Made by a program: the position numbers and the translations under genes. Below the pieces are notes generated by a model. The model was not told the origin of the DNA. It was given only the letters and a program-made list of their open reading frames with translations, and ran no database searches. From Parus major (taxonomy: Eukaryota > Chordata > Aves > Passeriformes > Paridae), in contig NC_031769.1 of the NCBI RefSeq assembly GCF_001522545.3, positions 21,909,419 through 21,973,418 of the forward strand: a stretch of 64,000 bases of DNA, in the 5' to 3' direction. Shown one piece after another: positions 29,001 to 45,540 of this stretch. Each line of letters begins with the position of its first letter. Positions within the stretch are counted from its first letter, which is position 1.

Positions 29001-29572
29001 TGTGCTGTTGTGGCTGGGGTAGAGTTCATTTTCTTCACAATGGCTGGCATGGAGCTGTATTTTGGATTTGCACTGTAATCAGTGTTGATAATAGAGAGAC
29101 ATTTTTGTTATTGCTGAACAGAGCTTGCACAGAGACAAGGCCTTTCCTGCTCTTCACACCACCCCATCTGTGAGTGGTCTGAGGATGCACAGGAAGCTGG
29201 GAGGGGGCACAGCCAGGACAGCCAGCCCCAGGTGACCCAAGCAATACCCCAGACCATACGGCATCATGCTCAGCATATAAAGCCGGGGGGAAAAGATGGA
29301 AGGGGGAATGTTTGGAGTGATGGCATCCAAGTCACTGCTACACTTGATGAAGCCCTACCTTCCTGGAGATGGCTGAGCACCTGCATGTCCATGGGAAGTG
29401 GCTTTGCTTTTCTTATGAACATAGCTTTTTTATTACTTATCAAAATGTCTTTAACTCAGCCTATGAATTTTCTTACTTTTATCTTCTCAATTCACTTCCC
29501 CATTCCATTGAGAGGGGGAGTGAGGAAGCTGCTGCCTGGAGCTTGGTTGCAGGCTGGGGTTAAACAACAACA
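29001..29572 (+). mobile_element. Solo LTR of an avian ERVL-type endogenous retrovirus
   Basis: The element begins TGTGCTGTTGTGGCTGGGGT and ends GGGTTAAACAACAACA, giving the TG...CA termini expected of an LTR. The 5-base sequence ACCAC lies immediately outside both ends (28996-29000 and 29573-29577), consistent with a target-site duplication, although the 3' edge is CAA-repetitive. A TATAAA box is at 29276-29281 within CAGCATATAAAGCC. The distinctive 3' segment with CCTGGAGATGGCTGAGCACC near 29360 matches the avian ERVL LTR family as I know it. No gag, pol or env sequence accompanies it, so it is a recombined solo LTR. The 159-codon open frame crossing it is incidental. Confidence 0.85.
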
Positions 29573-29577
29573 ACCAC

Positions 29578-31400
29578 AAAATCCATCAAAGAACCACAGC
29601 TGTGAGCCACACTTTTCACAAGATATGTTCCAAAGCATTTTAATTTCAATGGAAAATTTCATTCTAATTTCTTGTATAAATACTGTAAAACCTTATCTTT
29701 TTAACAATTAGAGGTAATGAATACCTGTATATACCACAGCAGAAAATATATCACTGCTGTTTGCTATTACATAATCAGATTTAGGCAAAAAGATTTCCTG
29801 GAAAAGAAAAAAAAACCTGCATGACGAATATTCTGTCTTTCTTCAGCAACCCTTTCCCTGTGAGTCTATTCCTTTTCTTGTATTCCTTACATTTGACAGC
29901 CTTGACATTCTTCAGGGTGGTTGTGGCTTTGTTGTTGTAGTTGTTAATCTATATATAAATTACTGTCATTTTTATTATCACTAGTTTCATTATTGTAAGT
30001 ATTTTAAGGCAGACAGCTCCATACTCCAGTGGCATGTGTGTGGTAAAATCCTGAAATCAACAAGACATCACAGAGATGAACCACAGCGGCCTCAAGAGGT
30101 AACAGTACAGTTTTAGATGTTATGTAAGCAAAAGTAACAGATACACTGAGAAGGGCAAGCATTTCTTTAGGAGTATGTCATTATACCCAAAGAATATCAC
30201 TACGTCTGGTTCAATCAATTTTTTTTCTTAAATATAAAATAAATTCTTCTGTGTTGCTTCCAAGAAATAGCATGCATTATCACAAAGGAATGCTGTGAAA
30301 AGTGTTAGCTCAAAACATTAAGAATGGAAGAGTTTTCTGAATTTGTCTATAAATTATATACTTGAAATCCAGAATGCAATTTTTTACAGGGAATGAAAAA
30401 ATAAAATACTGCTATTTTCCTCTACTTTGAGTTGCTTTTCAACTCATTTCATTGAACTTTAACTGTTGTGGTCATGTGGTCTTTACTTGTACTTTCAACA
30501 ATGTCTAAACGTATCACTGTTAAAAATATTATTTGAGTGTCATGTGGCTTTGCTGATTTCTCATAATTCAAGACAAGTAGTACATAATTTTGTTTCTTAC
30601 CCGTGTTGGACGAGATTGAACAGCCCTCTCAAGCAATCTTGAGCCTCTTTGTTTTTCACTGGAGTTATTTTCCTCAGCTTTCTGTTACTTGGCACCGATG
30701 ACTTAAATCCTCCAGAGGAATTCAACTATTTCAAGTAGCTTGAGTGCCACTTCTTTGAATAAGGATTTGTGCGATAAATCCAGGCCAAGTAAGAAATTTG
30801 TTTGACTTTAACAATGTTACTCACTAAGAACAGCTGGTCCTTTACTACATACTCATTCAGCAGGGAATACAGCAGTTGTATGCTTATCTGATATTTCTGA
30901 CGTACTCCCTTGGATAAAGAAGTTTATTAAATGACAGTAAACAAATTTTTGTCTTATGTCTCTGTTCTCGAATGGCCTTAGTCCACAAGGGACAAGCATT
31001 CTCTGCCAGCTGCATCTGCAACTCCTACTCACAACATGAATACAGGGCACTTGCCACTTCCATTCCCAACTCCTATTTAGGAGTCAACACTACGATTTTT
31101 TAGGCTGCAATTTTCAAAATCAGGTTAGATTTTATAGCATTTCAAAATGAGTTTTCATATCCTTTCATAATTTCCCAAATTCATACATGAGTCTTTGTTC
31201 CACTGACATTTTTATGCTCCTTTTCACTTCCTGTTCAGACTGCTGAGTTTGGGAATTCTGAGCAAGAGTCCTCTTGGTGTCATCTCACATATTTTCATGG
31301 GCAAAAATTGTCCCACTCAAAGGAAGAACCCTGTCAATACCAGATCAAGTCCTAAGCTGCAACAGGAAGAGCACTGCCAGCTGCTCAAGACATGTCCTTC
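29578..31400. other. Intergenic, no gene recognised
   Basis: This is AT-rich sequence with short, unconvincing frames on both strands. I see no splice-bounded exon, RNA gene or repeat that can be named. Confidence 0.5.
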
Positions 31401-31419
31401 TTCCCCTTCCCTCAGCCCC

Positions 31420-31730
31420 TCTGAGACTCATCTGTGTTGCTGTGTTCAGTTCTGGATTCTTCAGTACAAGCAAGACACAGATGTACTGAAATTACTTCTC
31501 TGCAGGTCATCATGAAAAGGATTAAAGGACTGAAGCACTTCTCCCACAATGAGAGGCTGGAACTATTCAGCCTGGGGATCAGAAGGCTCATGGAAGCTCT
31601 TAACATTAAATATGAATACCTGAGGGAGGAAGACAGTAAAGAATATGGAGCCACACTCTTCTCAGTGGAGTTCAAAGGAAAGACAAGAAGCAATGGACAT
31701 AAAGAGGATTTCCACTATATTCTCAGTGAA
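31420..31730 (+). mobile_element. CR1 LINE fragment, plus strand
   Basis: A decayed CR1 ORF2 C-terminal segment is readable in one frame between about 31434 and 31720. It contains residues matching the familiar avian CR1 tail order: KGLKHFSHNERLEL, LFSLGIRRL, YEYLREED, ATLFSVEF and NGHK. At nucleotide level it aligns with the copy at 51.9-52.2 kb in the phrase order seen there. It is truncated at both ends. Confidence 0.7.
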
Positions 31731-31839
31731 GAATATTTCCCTAGTACCCAGTGTAAACCTTCAAACTGCCATTTGTGATCCCTGACTGTTTTTACACTCA
31801 CAGGCACTACCAACAAAAGTTGGGCTTCCTTACCTTTGT

Positions 31840-32010
31840 ACCTTCTCTTCGAGTATGGAGGGTTGCTACTATGTCATCCCTTAGTCTTTTCTTCCCCAGA
31901 TGAAACAAGCCCAGTTTCCCCACATCTCTCCCCAGGGAGAATGAGCTGTCAGCTCTTTACCACCTTGGTAAGCCTCTAGGGAGCCTTCCAAGTGCCATCC
32001 TGGAAACTCA
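31840..32010 (-). mobile_element. Probable diverged CR1 fragment, minus strand
   Basis: The plus strand contains TCTTTTCTTCCCCAGATGAA, CAAGCCCAGTTTCCCCACAT and TTTACCACCTTGGTAAGCC. These resemble the inverted CR1 order TCTTCTCCAGGCTGAA, CAGCTCCCTCAG and CATCTTGGTGGCC. The similarity is weak and the edges are not clear. If correct, it lies back to back with the plus-strand CR1 piece just upstream. Confidence 0.45.
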
Positions 32011-34130
32011 GTCACCATTTAAGTATTTCAACCCAGCTGAACCCAGCCCATATGCATTTGGTTAAATTACAGGGAATGATTTCCACCTTTCTACACCAGT
32101 TCCCCCTCTGTAGCATCAGTCCTGAGTCACCCAAGGGCATGCTGTAGTCATCTTGCTGATGCTAATGGTTACACTTAGCTTACTCAACAAGTTTGGAGCA
32201 AGACTGTTAGTGTGATTATATGTAGGTCTGTGTGTTACTGGAACACTGCACCACATTTCCAGCCATTTGGCAAGTTCTTCTCAGAACTCCTAGTCTAAAG
32301 GGCAGTTGCAGAAGCAAACAAATTGTCCTGACCACAGACTTCTCCATGTAAAAACTCTGATGAAACTGTTATCAAGATTAAAGAACTGTCTGGCAATCTT
32401 GTCAATTATGCAATATTTCTTTCCTCCAGAAAATGTCATCAAACATTCCCTCATGTTCTTTGTCAACATCTTACACAGACTTTGATCAGAATATAGAAGG
32501 TATAAAACACAGATGGGCAAAGACAGTGTCATCAGAGTATTCTTATTCTCTGGAAAAAACCCTGACACATTTCAGCAACCACAAAAGTGTTATTCTTCCT
32601 CCCCCAGCTCCTACAAGAGTTAAAGCATATAGACACTATTCTAAATCTCTGGAGCTAGCCAAACCTGCACAACTTTACATTCTTGTCAGTGACATCATGC
32701 CCATTCTGCATGTGCCAAGAGAAATTATCTAATTTTGAATAAACTCCTGATTCCTGTGGTGTTTCCGACCTTCAGCCTCAGACTTCTTACAAAGCACATC
32801 TCATAAATACCAGTTCAAAGCAGTGAGCATGCAGTGGTAACATCTGGGTGTCATGGTTTGCAGGACAGCCATACAATTTGCTTTCCAGTAACCATTCTAA
32901 GTGGTACTTTGAGTGATGTGGAAGTCATGACTTAGGGTAGGCATGAAAAAAAAAAAGATTTCACTAGGATTTGCATGTATTTCCACTTTGTCAGCACCTA
33001 CATAAAATCAGTTTTCCATTTTTTATTCACAGACAGGCACCTAATAGTACTCAGGATGCAGACTAGAGAGGGGATTGCTTGTCCAGAGATTCCTAAAAGC
33101 ATCTGTGCAGAACAGCTTACCAGGTACTTATTTAATAGCCAGGTTCACACTTTGGCTGGCTTTTCGTCTCATCTTCTGAGAATGAGTAGGCAGGAGCTGA
33201 GCTCTTGTGTGTTTTATGAAAAGGCTAAGGATTACCTTAAGGATATTCTATCCTTAAGATAGAATATTCTACTCTTAAGACAAGATGCTGCAATCTCTCA
33301 GCATCTTGAGCTATGTTGTATAAATGTACTTTCCATAACACTAGCTTACCCCAGGGCTTCTGAGGACTGCTTTGCCAAGGAGTTCACTAGGAACATGCTT
33401 TTAGCCCTCTGGACTGCAAAGTTTCCTTAGCCGGGGTTTGGAACCGCCCGGCACACCTTGCCACAGGCAACCTCCTCCCCTGCTTTCCCACCGCCAGGCG
33501 TCACCCTGCTGATGGGAACAGGGAAAATCCCAAACCGACCGTGCAAAAAAAAAGCAGGGAGGGAAATCAAATGGCACTTGCACAAAGTGAGAGCATATCA
33601 AAGTTAGCATCCATTGCAAAAAAAGGAACTAATGGAAAACACGTGGGAAATAGCCTTTATGAAAAGCACAGAAAAACATGCTAATGAAAGTAACTAAAAA
33701 AGTTTAAAAGTTAAGGTTATAACACAGGAGATACAATTATTCTGTCTTCTATTCCTTCTAAAGGCAGTCTCCTCGTTTCTTCCAGATGTAGCATTCAGGT
33801 GGAGTCTACGTCCATTTAGCATCCACTGAAAAGAAGAAGAACAATCTATGCCCCTCCCAAGATAAAGACATGGAACTTGGCATCAAATCTGTGAAGACAT
33901 CCTGAGGAGGATACAATGACCTCTGCATGAAAACATTCCTGACACGTTCTTCAACGCCAGGAAGCCACTAGATGTCAAAATATGCACTAAAACAGAGATT
34001 TCACAAGATAATGATAGTTCACACTACCGTGTGACTAAAATTTCAGGAGACAGCTGCCTTTTCAAAATTGCTAACACAGGTTTTAAAAAATAAATATTTT
34101 TTAAAAAAAAATAATTACAGGATCATGGTA
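32011..34130. other. Upstream flank of STEAP1, no gene recognised
   Basis: No exon is recognisable. Two perfect hairpins at 33243-33308 are listed separately. The last 60 bases before the CpG island are almost pure A/T (34081-34117), giving an abrupt composition change. Confidence 0.5.
33243..33308. repeat. Two consecutive perfect inverted repeats
   Basis: The first pair of 10-base arms is ATATTCTATC at 33243-33252 and GATAGAATAT at 33258-33267, with a 5-base CTTAA loop. The second pair is CAAGATGCTG at 33281-33290 and CAGCATCTTG at 33299-33308, with an 8-base loop. CTTAAG motifs recur around the first hairpin. No termini, duplications or coding sequence indicate a transposon. Function is unknown. 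Confidence 0.8.
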
Positions 34131-34135
34131 TTTTA

Positions 34136-34153
34136 GGGGGGGGCGGGGGGGGG
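34136..34153 (+). repeat. G-run (G8-C-G9) at CpG island edge
   Basis: Eight G, one C and nine G residues follow an A/T-only stretch. Such a run can fold into a G-quadruplex or its C-rich strand into an i-motif. It sits directly upstream of the STEAP1 CpG island. Length may be affected by sequencing error in homopolymers. Confidence 0.8.
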
Positions 34154-34199
34154 AAAGTGAGGACTGCTTGTATGAGAAGCAGGGATTAATAGGACATTT

Positions 34200-35060
34200 T
34201 GTCAGGTTAGGAGAGTGACACGTTTGGAGGAACCGGCAGGGAAGCGAGAACGGACTGAAAGGAGAGCAGAAGGCTTCCCGGGATCCGAAGGGCCCGGGGC
34301 CGCTGGCGGGCCCGGAGCGTGTCGTGACCGCACAGTGCCCGTCACAAGCGGCGGGGCTGCCGGCACAGCTCGGGCCGGTGGAGACGAGGGGCGCCGGGGG
34401 AGAAGCGCACCTCTGCGGCGGGGCGGGGAGGGAGCAGGTGAATACGCCCTTTGTCCGGCCGAGGGCCCAGCAGACCCACGGCCGGGCACTCTTTGGGCCG
34501 GCCGCTGGCGAAGGGGATTCCCCGAGGCCGCGCCGTCCCGCCGCTCTGCGCCGCTCGGGACGGGGCACGGCACTGCGGCTCGCTCCCGCCGGGCAGAGGG
34601 GAGCGGGATGGGCGAGGAAGGCGGGGCTGGGAGGGGAGGTGGAGGCTGCGGCCGGGCCCCACCGCCTCTCTCCTCAGAGACCGGCAGGCGCTCGGCTGCT
34701 GTCCCGAGGCCGCGTTCCCCTGCGAGCGGCGCCGCCGGGCGCTGCCCCCCGCGGACAGAGCCGAGCCGGGGCTGCCGTCCCCTGCGGCGGGAAGGAGAGG
34801 CCGGGCTGCCGGGCCGAGGTGAGTGAGCCCGCGGGCGGGCGGGGGCCGGTCGCGCCCGGAGCCGCCGGGAAGGTGTCCGTGTGCGCCCGCCCGGCCGGGC
34901 TGCGGCGGGTTCCGACTCGGGCCCCGCCCGCCACGCGGCCGGGCCGGGCCGGGCCAGGCCGGGAAACCTCGGTGGGCTCGGGCTCCCTGAAGGGAAGTGC
35001 CCCGAGTTCGTTCTGGCCGAGGAGGAACACTTCTCCGGCTGCCACCCTTTGGGCTTGCAT
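34200..35060 (+). promoter_or_regulatory. STEAP1: CpG island, probable STEAP1 promoter
   Basis: GC content and CpG frequency jump sharply here against AT-rich flanks. The island contains many GC-box-like GGGCGG and CCGCCC elements and a GGGCC tandem at 34937-34963. It lies 3.4 kb upstream of the first STEAP1 coding exon on the same strand, and no other gene is near, so it is inferred to be the STEAP1 promoter. The island may be bidirectional. Long open frames on both strands here (up to 259 codons) reflect the scarcity of stop codons in GC-rich sequence, not proteins. The transcription start is not determinable by eye. Confidence 0.75.
34600..34818 (+). other. STEAP1: Probable non-coding exon 1 of STEAP1 (5' edge unknown)
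   Basis: A strong donor GAG|GTGAGT occurs at 34818/34819 within the CpG island. Mammalian STEAP1 has a non-coding first exon, and coding exon 2 here begins after a clear acceptor at 38443/38444. Joining these gives an intron of about 3.6 kb. The left edge given is arbitrary within the island. An alternative donor, GCAG|GTGAAT near 34437, is weaker. Confidence 0.45.
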
Positions 35061-38000
35061 TCGGTTTTCCAGCGAGCTCAGCAGAATTTTTGAAGAGCGG
35101 TGAAAGTTACGAGCTCGCGTGCCGAGTGCCTTCAGCGTCCTGCACGATGCAGCGGGCGCTTGGAAAACGAGACACTTTAGCCCAGCAGTTTCGTGCTGTA
35201 ATTTTCCCATAGTGCCGAGAGAGAGGTGCAGGCACTGTCCCGCGCCTCTCTTCCACCGACTCCTCGTTATTATCATAACGTGTTTATTTTACCCATTTTG
35301 CTTTTTACGTGGAGCCAGCCCTGAAACCCCTTACTCAGGAAAACCTCCCAGTGTCTTGGGATGATGTTTGCCCGGGATAATGTCTGCACGATGCGGATCC
35401 CTGATGGTTCAGCGTTACAATGAGCGTGCTGTCTCGGTACAAAATTCAGTACCGTGTATTCACAGCGCTGGAAACTTGGCTTTCTGCAGCAGGATGCCCG
35501 CCTCCCTTGTTGACAGCTGCCTCCCAGAGCAGAAGGGATGCACACTGAGGATGGACATTAATATAACTGTTTTCTTTCGTAACAGCTGTGAGTTAGGTGA
35601 CTAACTCTGTGTCTTGCAGGACTCCTAATTTTTCTTCAGATGTACTTTAAAAAGACGTACAGTCTACATGACTTCTTTCTGGCAATTTATAAGACACTGA
35701 GTAGTGAATTGTAGGTGCTCTTCTTTCAGGGTTTTCAAAGGCTATTACTGTGCTTTGTTACTGGGAAATAATTTCGTATTAACTGGTATCACAAGCTGTC
35801 ACAATCCACTAACACAAGTGGGAGTCTTGAGAGGTCCATTTGATCTCAGAGTGCAAAAAGGGCTCCAAGGGATTTCAGTTTAAATCACAACAGCAATGCA
35901 CCTTTATTTTGGTGCCAGCAGCAGGGGTTATGTGATAGATGAGAGGGAGAGAAAGAGAGAGGGGAATAAGTAGACAAAGTAGAAAGAAAAGAAGGGGGGC
36001 TTATAGCTACCAATGGATGAGACAGGGTCACCGGTGTCTTCTTCCATGGGGAGGTCACTCTCAGAAAGTAACTTAGAAAGTCACTTTTATAGTCTGTTTC
36101 AAAGCGAGGGGCAGTTGGCCAAGAGGTGGGGAAATTCGTAGGCTATTGTGATGAGACCTGTTGCTTTGGGAAGCAGGTGTAAGGTACAGAACAGGCCGCT
36201 CTTCACGTGTCCCTGCTCACCAGCAGGAGCGAAGGCAGTGTACCGGGGCAGCACAGCAAGCACACCTGCAAAGAATCACTTGGCAAGCATCCATCTCAAC
36301 CAGGTCAGAACCCCTGTACCAAGTCCCTTGGGGTCTTCAGGGTCTTAGTCTCTGTTCTTGCAATGGTCATGAGGCAAATGAGGGAAATGTGGAATTTGAT
36401 GCTATGATACTTGAATTTCCTTGCATGCAGTCGCATGGCTGAAACCCATAGTTCCCTGGATGAACATGTTCATTCATTTGCATGCACTTTCTTTTTTCTT
36501 TCTGTCTTGTTTTATGCTGCATGAACCTTTTAGTGCTGCATTTAATGTTGTATTAAACACCGCAACCCAAAAGAACCAATAAATCAGCTTTTAGGATCAG
36601 CAGCTGGCATTCTAGCTCCTCATGGGTTTTGTTCACATCATGATATCATTTATTACATCCTCATCAATATGAACCTTTAACTGGCAACTAATAATGGACT
36701 CTTTGTTTCTAAAGTTTCTGAATGAAGAGTGATAGGAGCAGAAAAACTGGATGAATCAGGCTTTTCCATACAAAGCTTCCCAACTTAAATTATGCTTTTG
36801 GATCTCTAAGACAGTAGCCAGAAGGTAGGCCTCAAAAACAGTGACTGCCCTTCATATTATGAGTTCCTTAAAAATAGATGTGAAGTTCACTGTATTTGTT
36901 ATTGGGTTTTTTACAGGTAAGTTCACCCTACTACGTTCTGTTTGTAAACTATTCTTTGAATTGTAACAGCTAGAGATTATGTATATTGAAACATGTAGAA
37001 GTAGAAATTCTAAAATCTGAGGCTTTATGAAAATATGTGATACCCCAAAACATTTGTTAAAATCACCAGGACTAGCCTTAGGAATGGGGGGAAAATAACA
37101 GAAGTGTGCCTTCATCAGTGCATGCTTTCTTGTGTGCAGGATATACTTGTGTGCAGGATAACCTTTTCCTACACCATTAGCCGCTGTAGGGAAGGGTTAA
37201 CAGCCTGACCTTCAGACAGAACTCTTGTTGACCCTCCTCTGCAACACTTGTCTGAAAGGTTATGCTCAAAGGGAGAGCTGACTACTAGGAGGGAAAAATC
37301 CAAAGAGAAATACTAAGGAAAAGAATACTTCAAAAAAGAATACTTCAGCTTCATTCAGTGCCTGGTGGCCTGGCAGAGAGCAAACCCTCATAACAGACGG
37401 TAAAGGACTGTAAGACTCATCCACTGAAGGAACCAGACACAGTAAAAGAAGAAAAATTGTCAAAAGTGTGATTTCTCCATATAATTTCCCAAAAGATTTA
37501 TTGATATAAAAGAATCAGTAGTTAGAAAAACAGTTAATATCTAGTAATTCAGCTGTTCAGTAGGAAAGTAGATGGAAGAGCCACCTAGTAATTTTCTCAA
37601 AAGTTGTCACAGAAAGTCACTCTGTGGTACGGCATTCTGAGCTTCCAGGAGAATGATGCCAGTGCCTCTCCTGCAGTGGGCAACAGTGTGAGGTACACCT
37701 GGGAATTCCTTGTTGCAAGGTCCTTGCAGGCCCTGATTTTATGCTCTTCAAAATACTGTCTTTCTTACTATCCTAGGATTTTCAGAAAAATCTCTTTCAG
37801 TTTATCAATTCTCTTCCTTTTTTCTTCTTTTTCTGCCATCTGATTTTTTGTCATCCCTAATAGCTTAGAACCATTTCTGATGCTACTTGTGGTGATGAGT
37901 ATTGCCAAAATACCTGGGAACAGCATGAGTGAAGCTCCAGTTTCTTGACAATCTTTAAGGGAGAATACACCTCTAAAGCCTCAGAATGACTGTCAGGTAG

Positions 38001-38443
38001 ACCAATCCTAAACCCTAAAATATATTAGAAACAAAACATCTCCATGGGCTTCTTGCATCAGCAAGTCTCATGAACTTAAGATCCTTCTTCACAGCATTTT
38101 ACATGTTTTTTTCCTGCAAGCTGTTTCAAACTAATTTTTTGTCATTTAAAAACTTGAATTAATGCATTATTTCCTCTGATGACAGGGATATTAGGCTTAA
38201 ATATTATTTTTCACTAGTAATTTTGTTCTGTTGATTTATTCTCTCTCTTAGTCTCTTCTTTACCCAGAAAATAAACTGAGCTTTTTCCATTCTCAGAGGA
38301 CAGACTTTCCTTTCCCTAGCTGACTGTACCTTCTCCAGCAAATGTGCGGAGGACAAGGAAGAAAACAATTTGAGGGAAAATAGGCTTCAAAGTTCCAGTA
38401 TGGTGTTTCAAAACCTGTTTCACATCCTGTGTTTGTTTTGCAG
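34819..38443 (+). other. STEAP1: STEAP1 intron 1 (inferred)
   Basis: The 3' boundary is well supported by the acceptor TGTTTGTTTTGCAG ending at 38443; the 5' boundary is the inferred donor at 34819. The intron holds the downstream half of the CpG island, a candidate minus-strand LTR at about 35799-36460 with a GA-rich tract, and otherwise AT-rich sequence with no exon I can support. Confidence 0.5.
35799..36460 (-). mobile_element. Candidate LTR, minus strand
   Basis: The plus strand starts TGTCACAATCCACTAACACA, so the minus strand would end in ...GATTGTGACA, a typical LTR terminus. Just inside, the minus strand shows an AATAAA signal (seen as TTTATT at 35901-35906). A purine-rich tract of GAGA units occupies 35940-35997. 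The right edge and a target-site duplication could not be established, and I do not recognise the family, so this could also be unrelated unique sequence. Confidence 0.35.
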
Positions 38444-38455
38444 GGAGTTTCCACA

Positions 38456-43268
<4,813 letters not shown>

Positions 43269-44920
43269 ATCAAATATGGACATTTCCTGTCTATGTATGT
43301 AAATATACTCAAGGCCATGATATTTTCACTCATGAGTTCTTTAGCACATTTGCTATAGATGTTTCTTTCTCACTTTTCTTTTTGACTTCAGGAGTATGAG
43401 GTGCTTGATGCAATTTTGTCGTTTTCAAGGACAGAAAACAAAAACATTCATTTTATACTTTATTCAGTGTTCTGGTGTTTCATGATTTCTTTCTTCTGCC
43501 TCACTGCTTTTAAAATCCAAGCGTTTCATTTCTCAATCCCAGTTCTTTTGTATGCAAAAGAAAACATAAATAATTTCTCCAGGTGACCACAGAATTTAAA
43601 AAAACTATTACACCGCAGAGCCCAGGAATGCTTTCCACTTCACACAGCCATGTGTGTACCTTCATTTAATCTCAGAATTATAATGGGACAAAAACTAGAG
43701 TATCATCCCATTGCTTCTTAGCATCTGCAGCCTGTGTTTCACTCTGCAGAATGGGGACCTTGGCATATGAGCCAGACAGAAATTGTGTATTCCTGCCAGG
43801 TTTTGAATGTACACAAGTGGGCAAGCAGAATTACAGGGATCTTTACGAAGTAAATATCTCCTGAGGCTTGAGCACAGTCTAAAAAAAGAGTTTTTAGACT
43901 CAGATCTCCATTTTATCCAGGACTAGGTGTGTCTCTGTTTACTTGAAACGATAAAACATTTCCCATTTTTTATTCCATGAACACATTCTTTTGTTTCTGA
44001 TGCTGGAAATTTTCCATGCTTTGGACCTAAGCCTGCAGCCCTTGACATGTGCTAAAGTTTATTTGCACAAATTATTCCAGTGGGATAACACCATCAGGTA
44101 AATGTGGTTTTTTGTTTACTGTAGGGCTAGCACAATTGTGTGACTGGAAAAAAACATTAAAAATAGACATTTGAATTTTGCTATTGATTTGGTGAGATTC
44201 TCATGTTAAATGGTTTCTAAGTGCATTTGCTTTTACAGAAATTTTCCTAATATCTTTAATATGTTCCTTAAATCCTACTTTCCTTATATTGCATTGGTCT
44301 GGCTGAAAGTTGTAAATGAATAATTCATTTGTTAGTATCAGTTTTGAAATATGTTATTCAGTAGTAAATATTTTCACCCAACATTTCTGCCAGTCTGCCT
44401 GCAGAAGATGACTAGGACATGGACTGTTGATGCCACCTATTTCTGGAATCCTCTGAATGAGAACTGTAATTGGTAATGGCCCTGGTATTAAAACAAACAG
44501 GAAAACAACATATGCCTGAAAAAATATATGGTGCTAATGAATCTGTTGTCCCTTTCTGGACTTTTACACAGAGCATAAATAAATAAGCAGAAAAATTAAA
44601 TAGCTACAGGGATATTACATTTTGTATTTTCCTGGTTGTGAACATTCAATTATTGCAACTTAAAAGTTGTCCTTTTTTAAATTTACACATATAATACTGT
44701 GAAAGTAACTGGGGACATGGTGGCCTGTATAATATAGATTGAAATCTGTGGCATTATGTATCAAACCAGTAATACATGGCAGAGGCCAGTACCCTTTAAT
44801 ACAGGAAGCTGGATTGCAATGTTAATCTAAGTTTCTAACAGAGCAGGAAAAGTATAGTGCTCAATGTATTTGCATTTATATTTCTATGAATGAAATAAAT
44901 CTTTTTTAAGTTTAAGCTCT
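43269..44920 (+). other. STEAP1: STEAP1 3' UTR and downstream flank (end uncertain)
   Basis: No canonical AATAAA lies in the first 1.3 kb after the stop codon. The first is at 44578-44583, with ATTAAA at 44595-44600 and a T/G-rich stretch near 44620-44640. Another AATAAA at 44894-44899 is followed by T-rich sequence. Either could end the transcript, giving a 3' UTR of 1.3-1.7 kb; a shorter UTR using a variant hexamer is possible. Confidence 0.4.
44578..44600 (+). terminator. STEAP1: Candidate polyadenylation signals for STEAP1
   Basis: AATAAA at 44578-44583 and ATTAAA at 44595-44600 are followed within about 40 bases by a T/G-rich element (TTTTGTATTTTCCTGGTTGTG). Use is inferred from motif and position only. 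Confidence 0.4.
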
Positions 44921-45389
44921 ACGCACTTGTTACAGAAGGTAGTGCAAGATAGCATACTTCCTTCATTTCAACCAGTTAATATGGTTTGAATTGATAACAT
45001 AAATTACAGGGGAAAATCAATTTCAAGATCATCACATACTACCCAAACTGACCTTTTACACTCATCATTCAGCTGGGGACATTAAGCACACTTCAGACTT
45101 TTCTCTCTAGCATTGCCCAGAGGCAAACTCAGAAGTGTCTTTTACAATATGAAATTTACACACATTCTACAAAAGCTATTAAAAAAATCACACATGACAT
45201 CGAAACTTTAAGCAGGTTTTTCCCTATTGACTGTTTCAAGTAGGAGCCAAGCTTTCTGTGGCACATCTAGCCCTTTCTCTGGAAGCTACCACTGAATGCT
45301 TACAGCCAGTACTTGAGATTTCATATTGAGTCTCTTCCCTACTTTGTAAGTCTTTTGTCAACTACATATCAGTAACTCATTTCCCAGTC

Positions 45390-45540
45390 TGCAGGCTTCT
45401 CAGGGAAGTGGTTGACTCACTATCCCTGGAGGTATTTAAAAGACACGTAGATGTGATGCTTAGGGACATGTTCTAGTGGGAGGCTTGGCAGTGTTAGATT
45501 CATAGTTGGACTCAACATAAATGATACTATGATTTGCTCT
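45390..45540 (+). mobile_element. CR1 LINE 3' tail, plus strand
   Basis: The phrase order is that of the avian CR1 3' end: GGGAAGTGGTTGACTCACTA, CCTGGAGGTATTTAAAAGAC, GATGCTTAGGGACATG, GTTGGACTCAACATAAATGA and ACTATGATT. It is a short 5'-truncated copy lacking reverse transcriptase. Confidence 0.85.

Noticed and set aside
29232..29711. 159-codon open frame
   Set aside because: It lies mostly within the solo LTR and its translation has no protein similarity I can recognise. The nucleotide sequence explains it as LTR.
31434..31778. 114-codon open frame
   Set aside because: The frame is a remnant of CR1 ORF2 C-terminal coding sequence, truncated on both sides, not a host gene.
34101..35276. 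Large open frames of 106-259 codons on both strands in the first CpG island
   Set aside because: They overlap each other in several frames, consist mostly of R, G, A and P, and show no domain. Stop codons are simply rare in this composition. The region is better read as a promoter with a non-coding exon.
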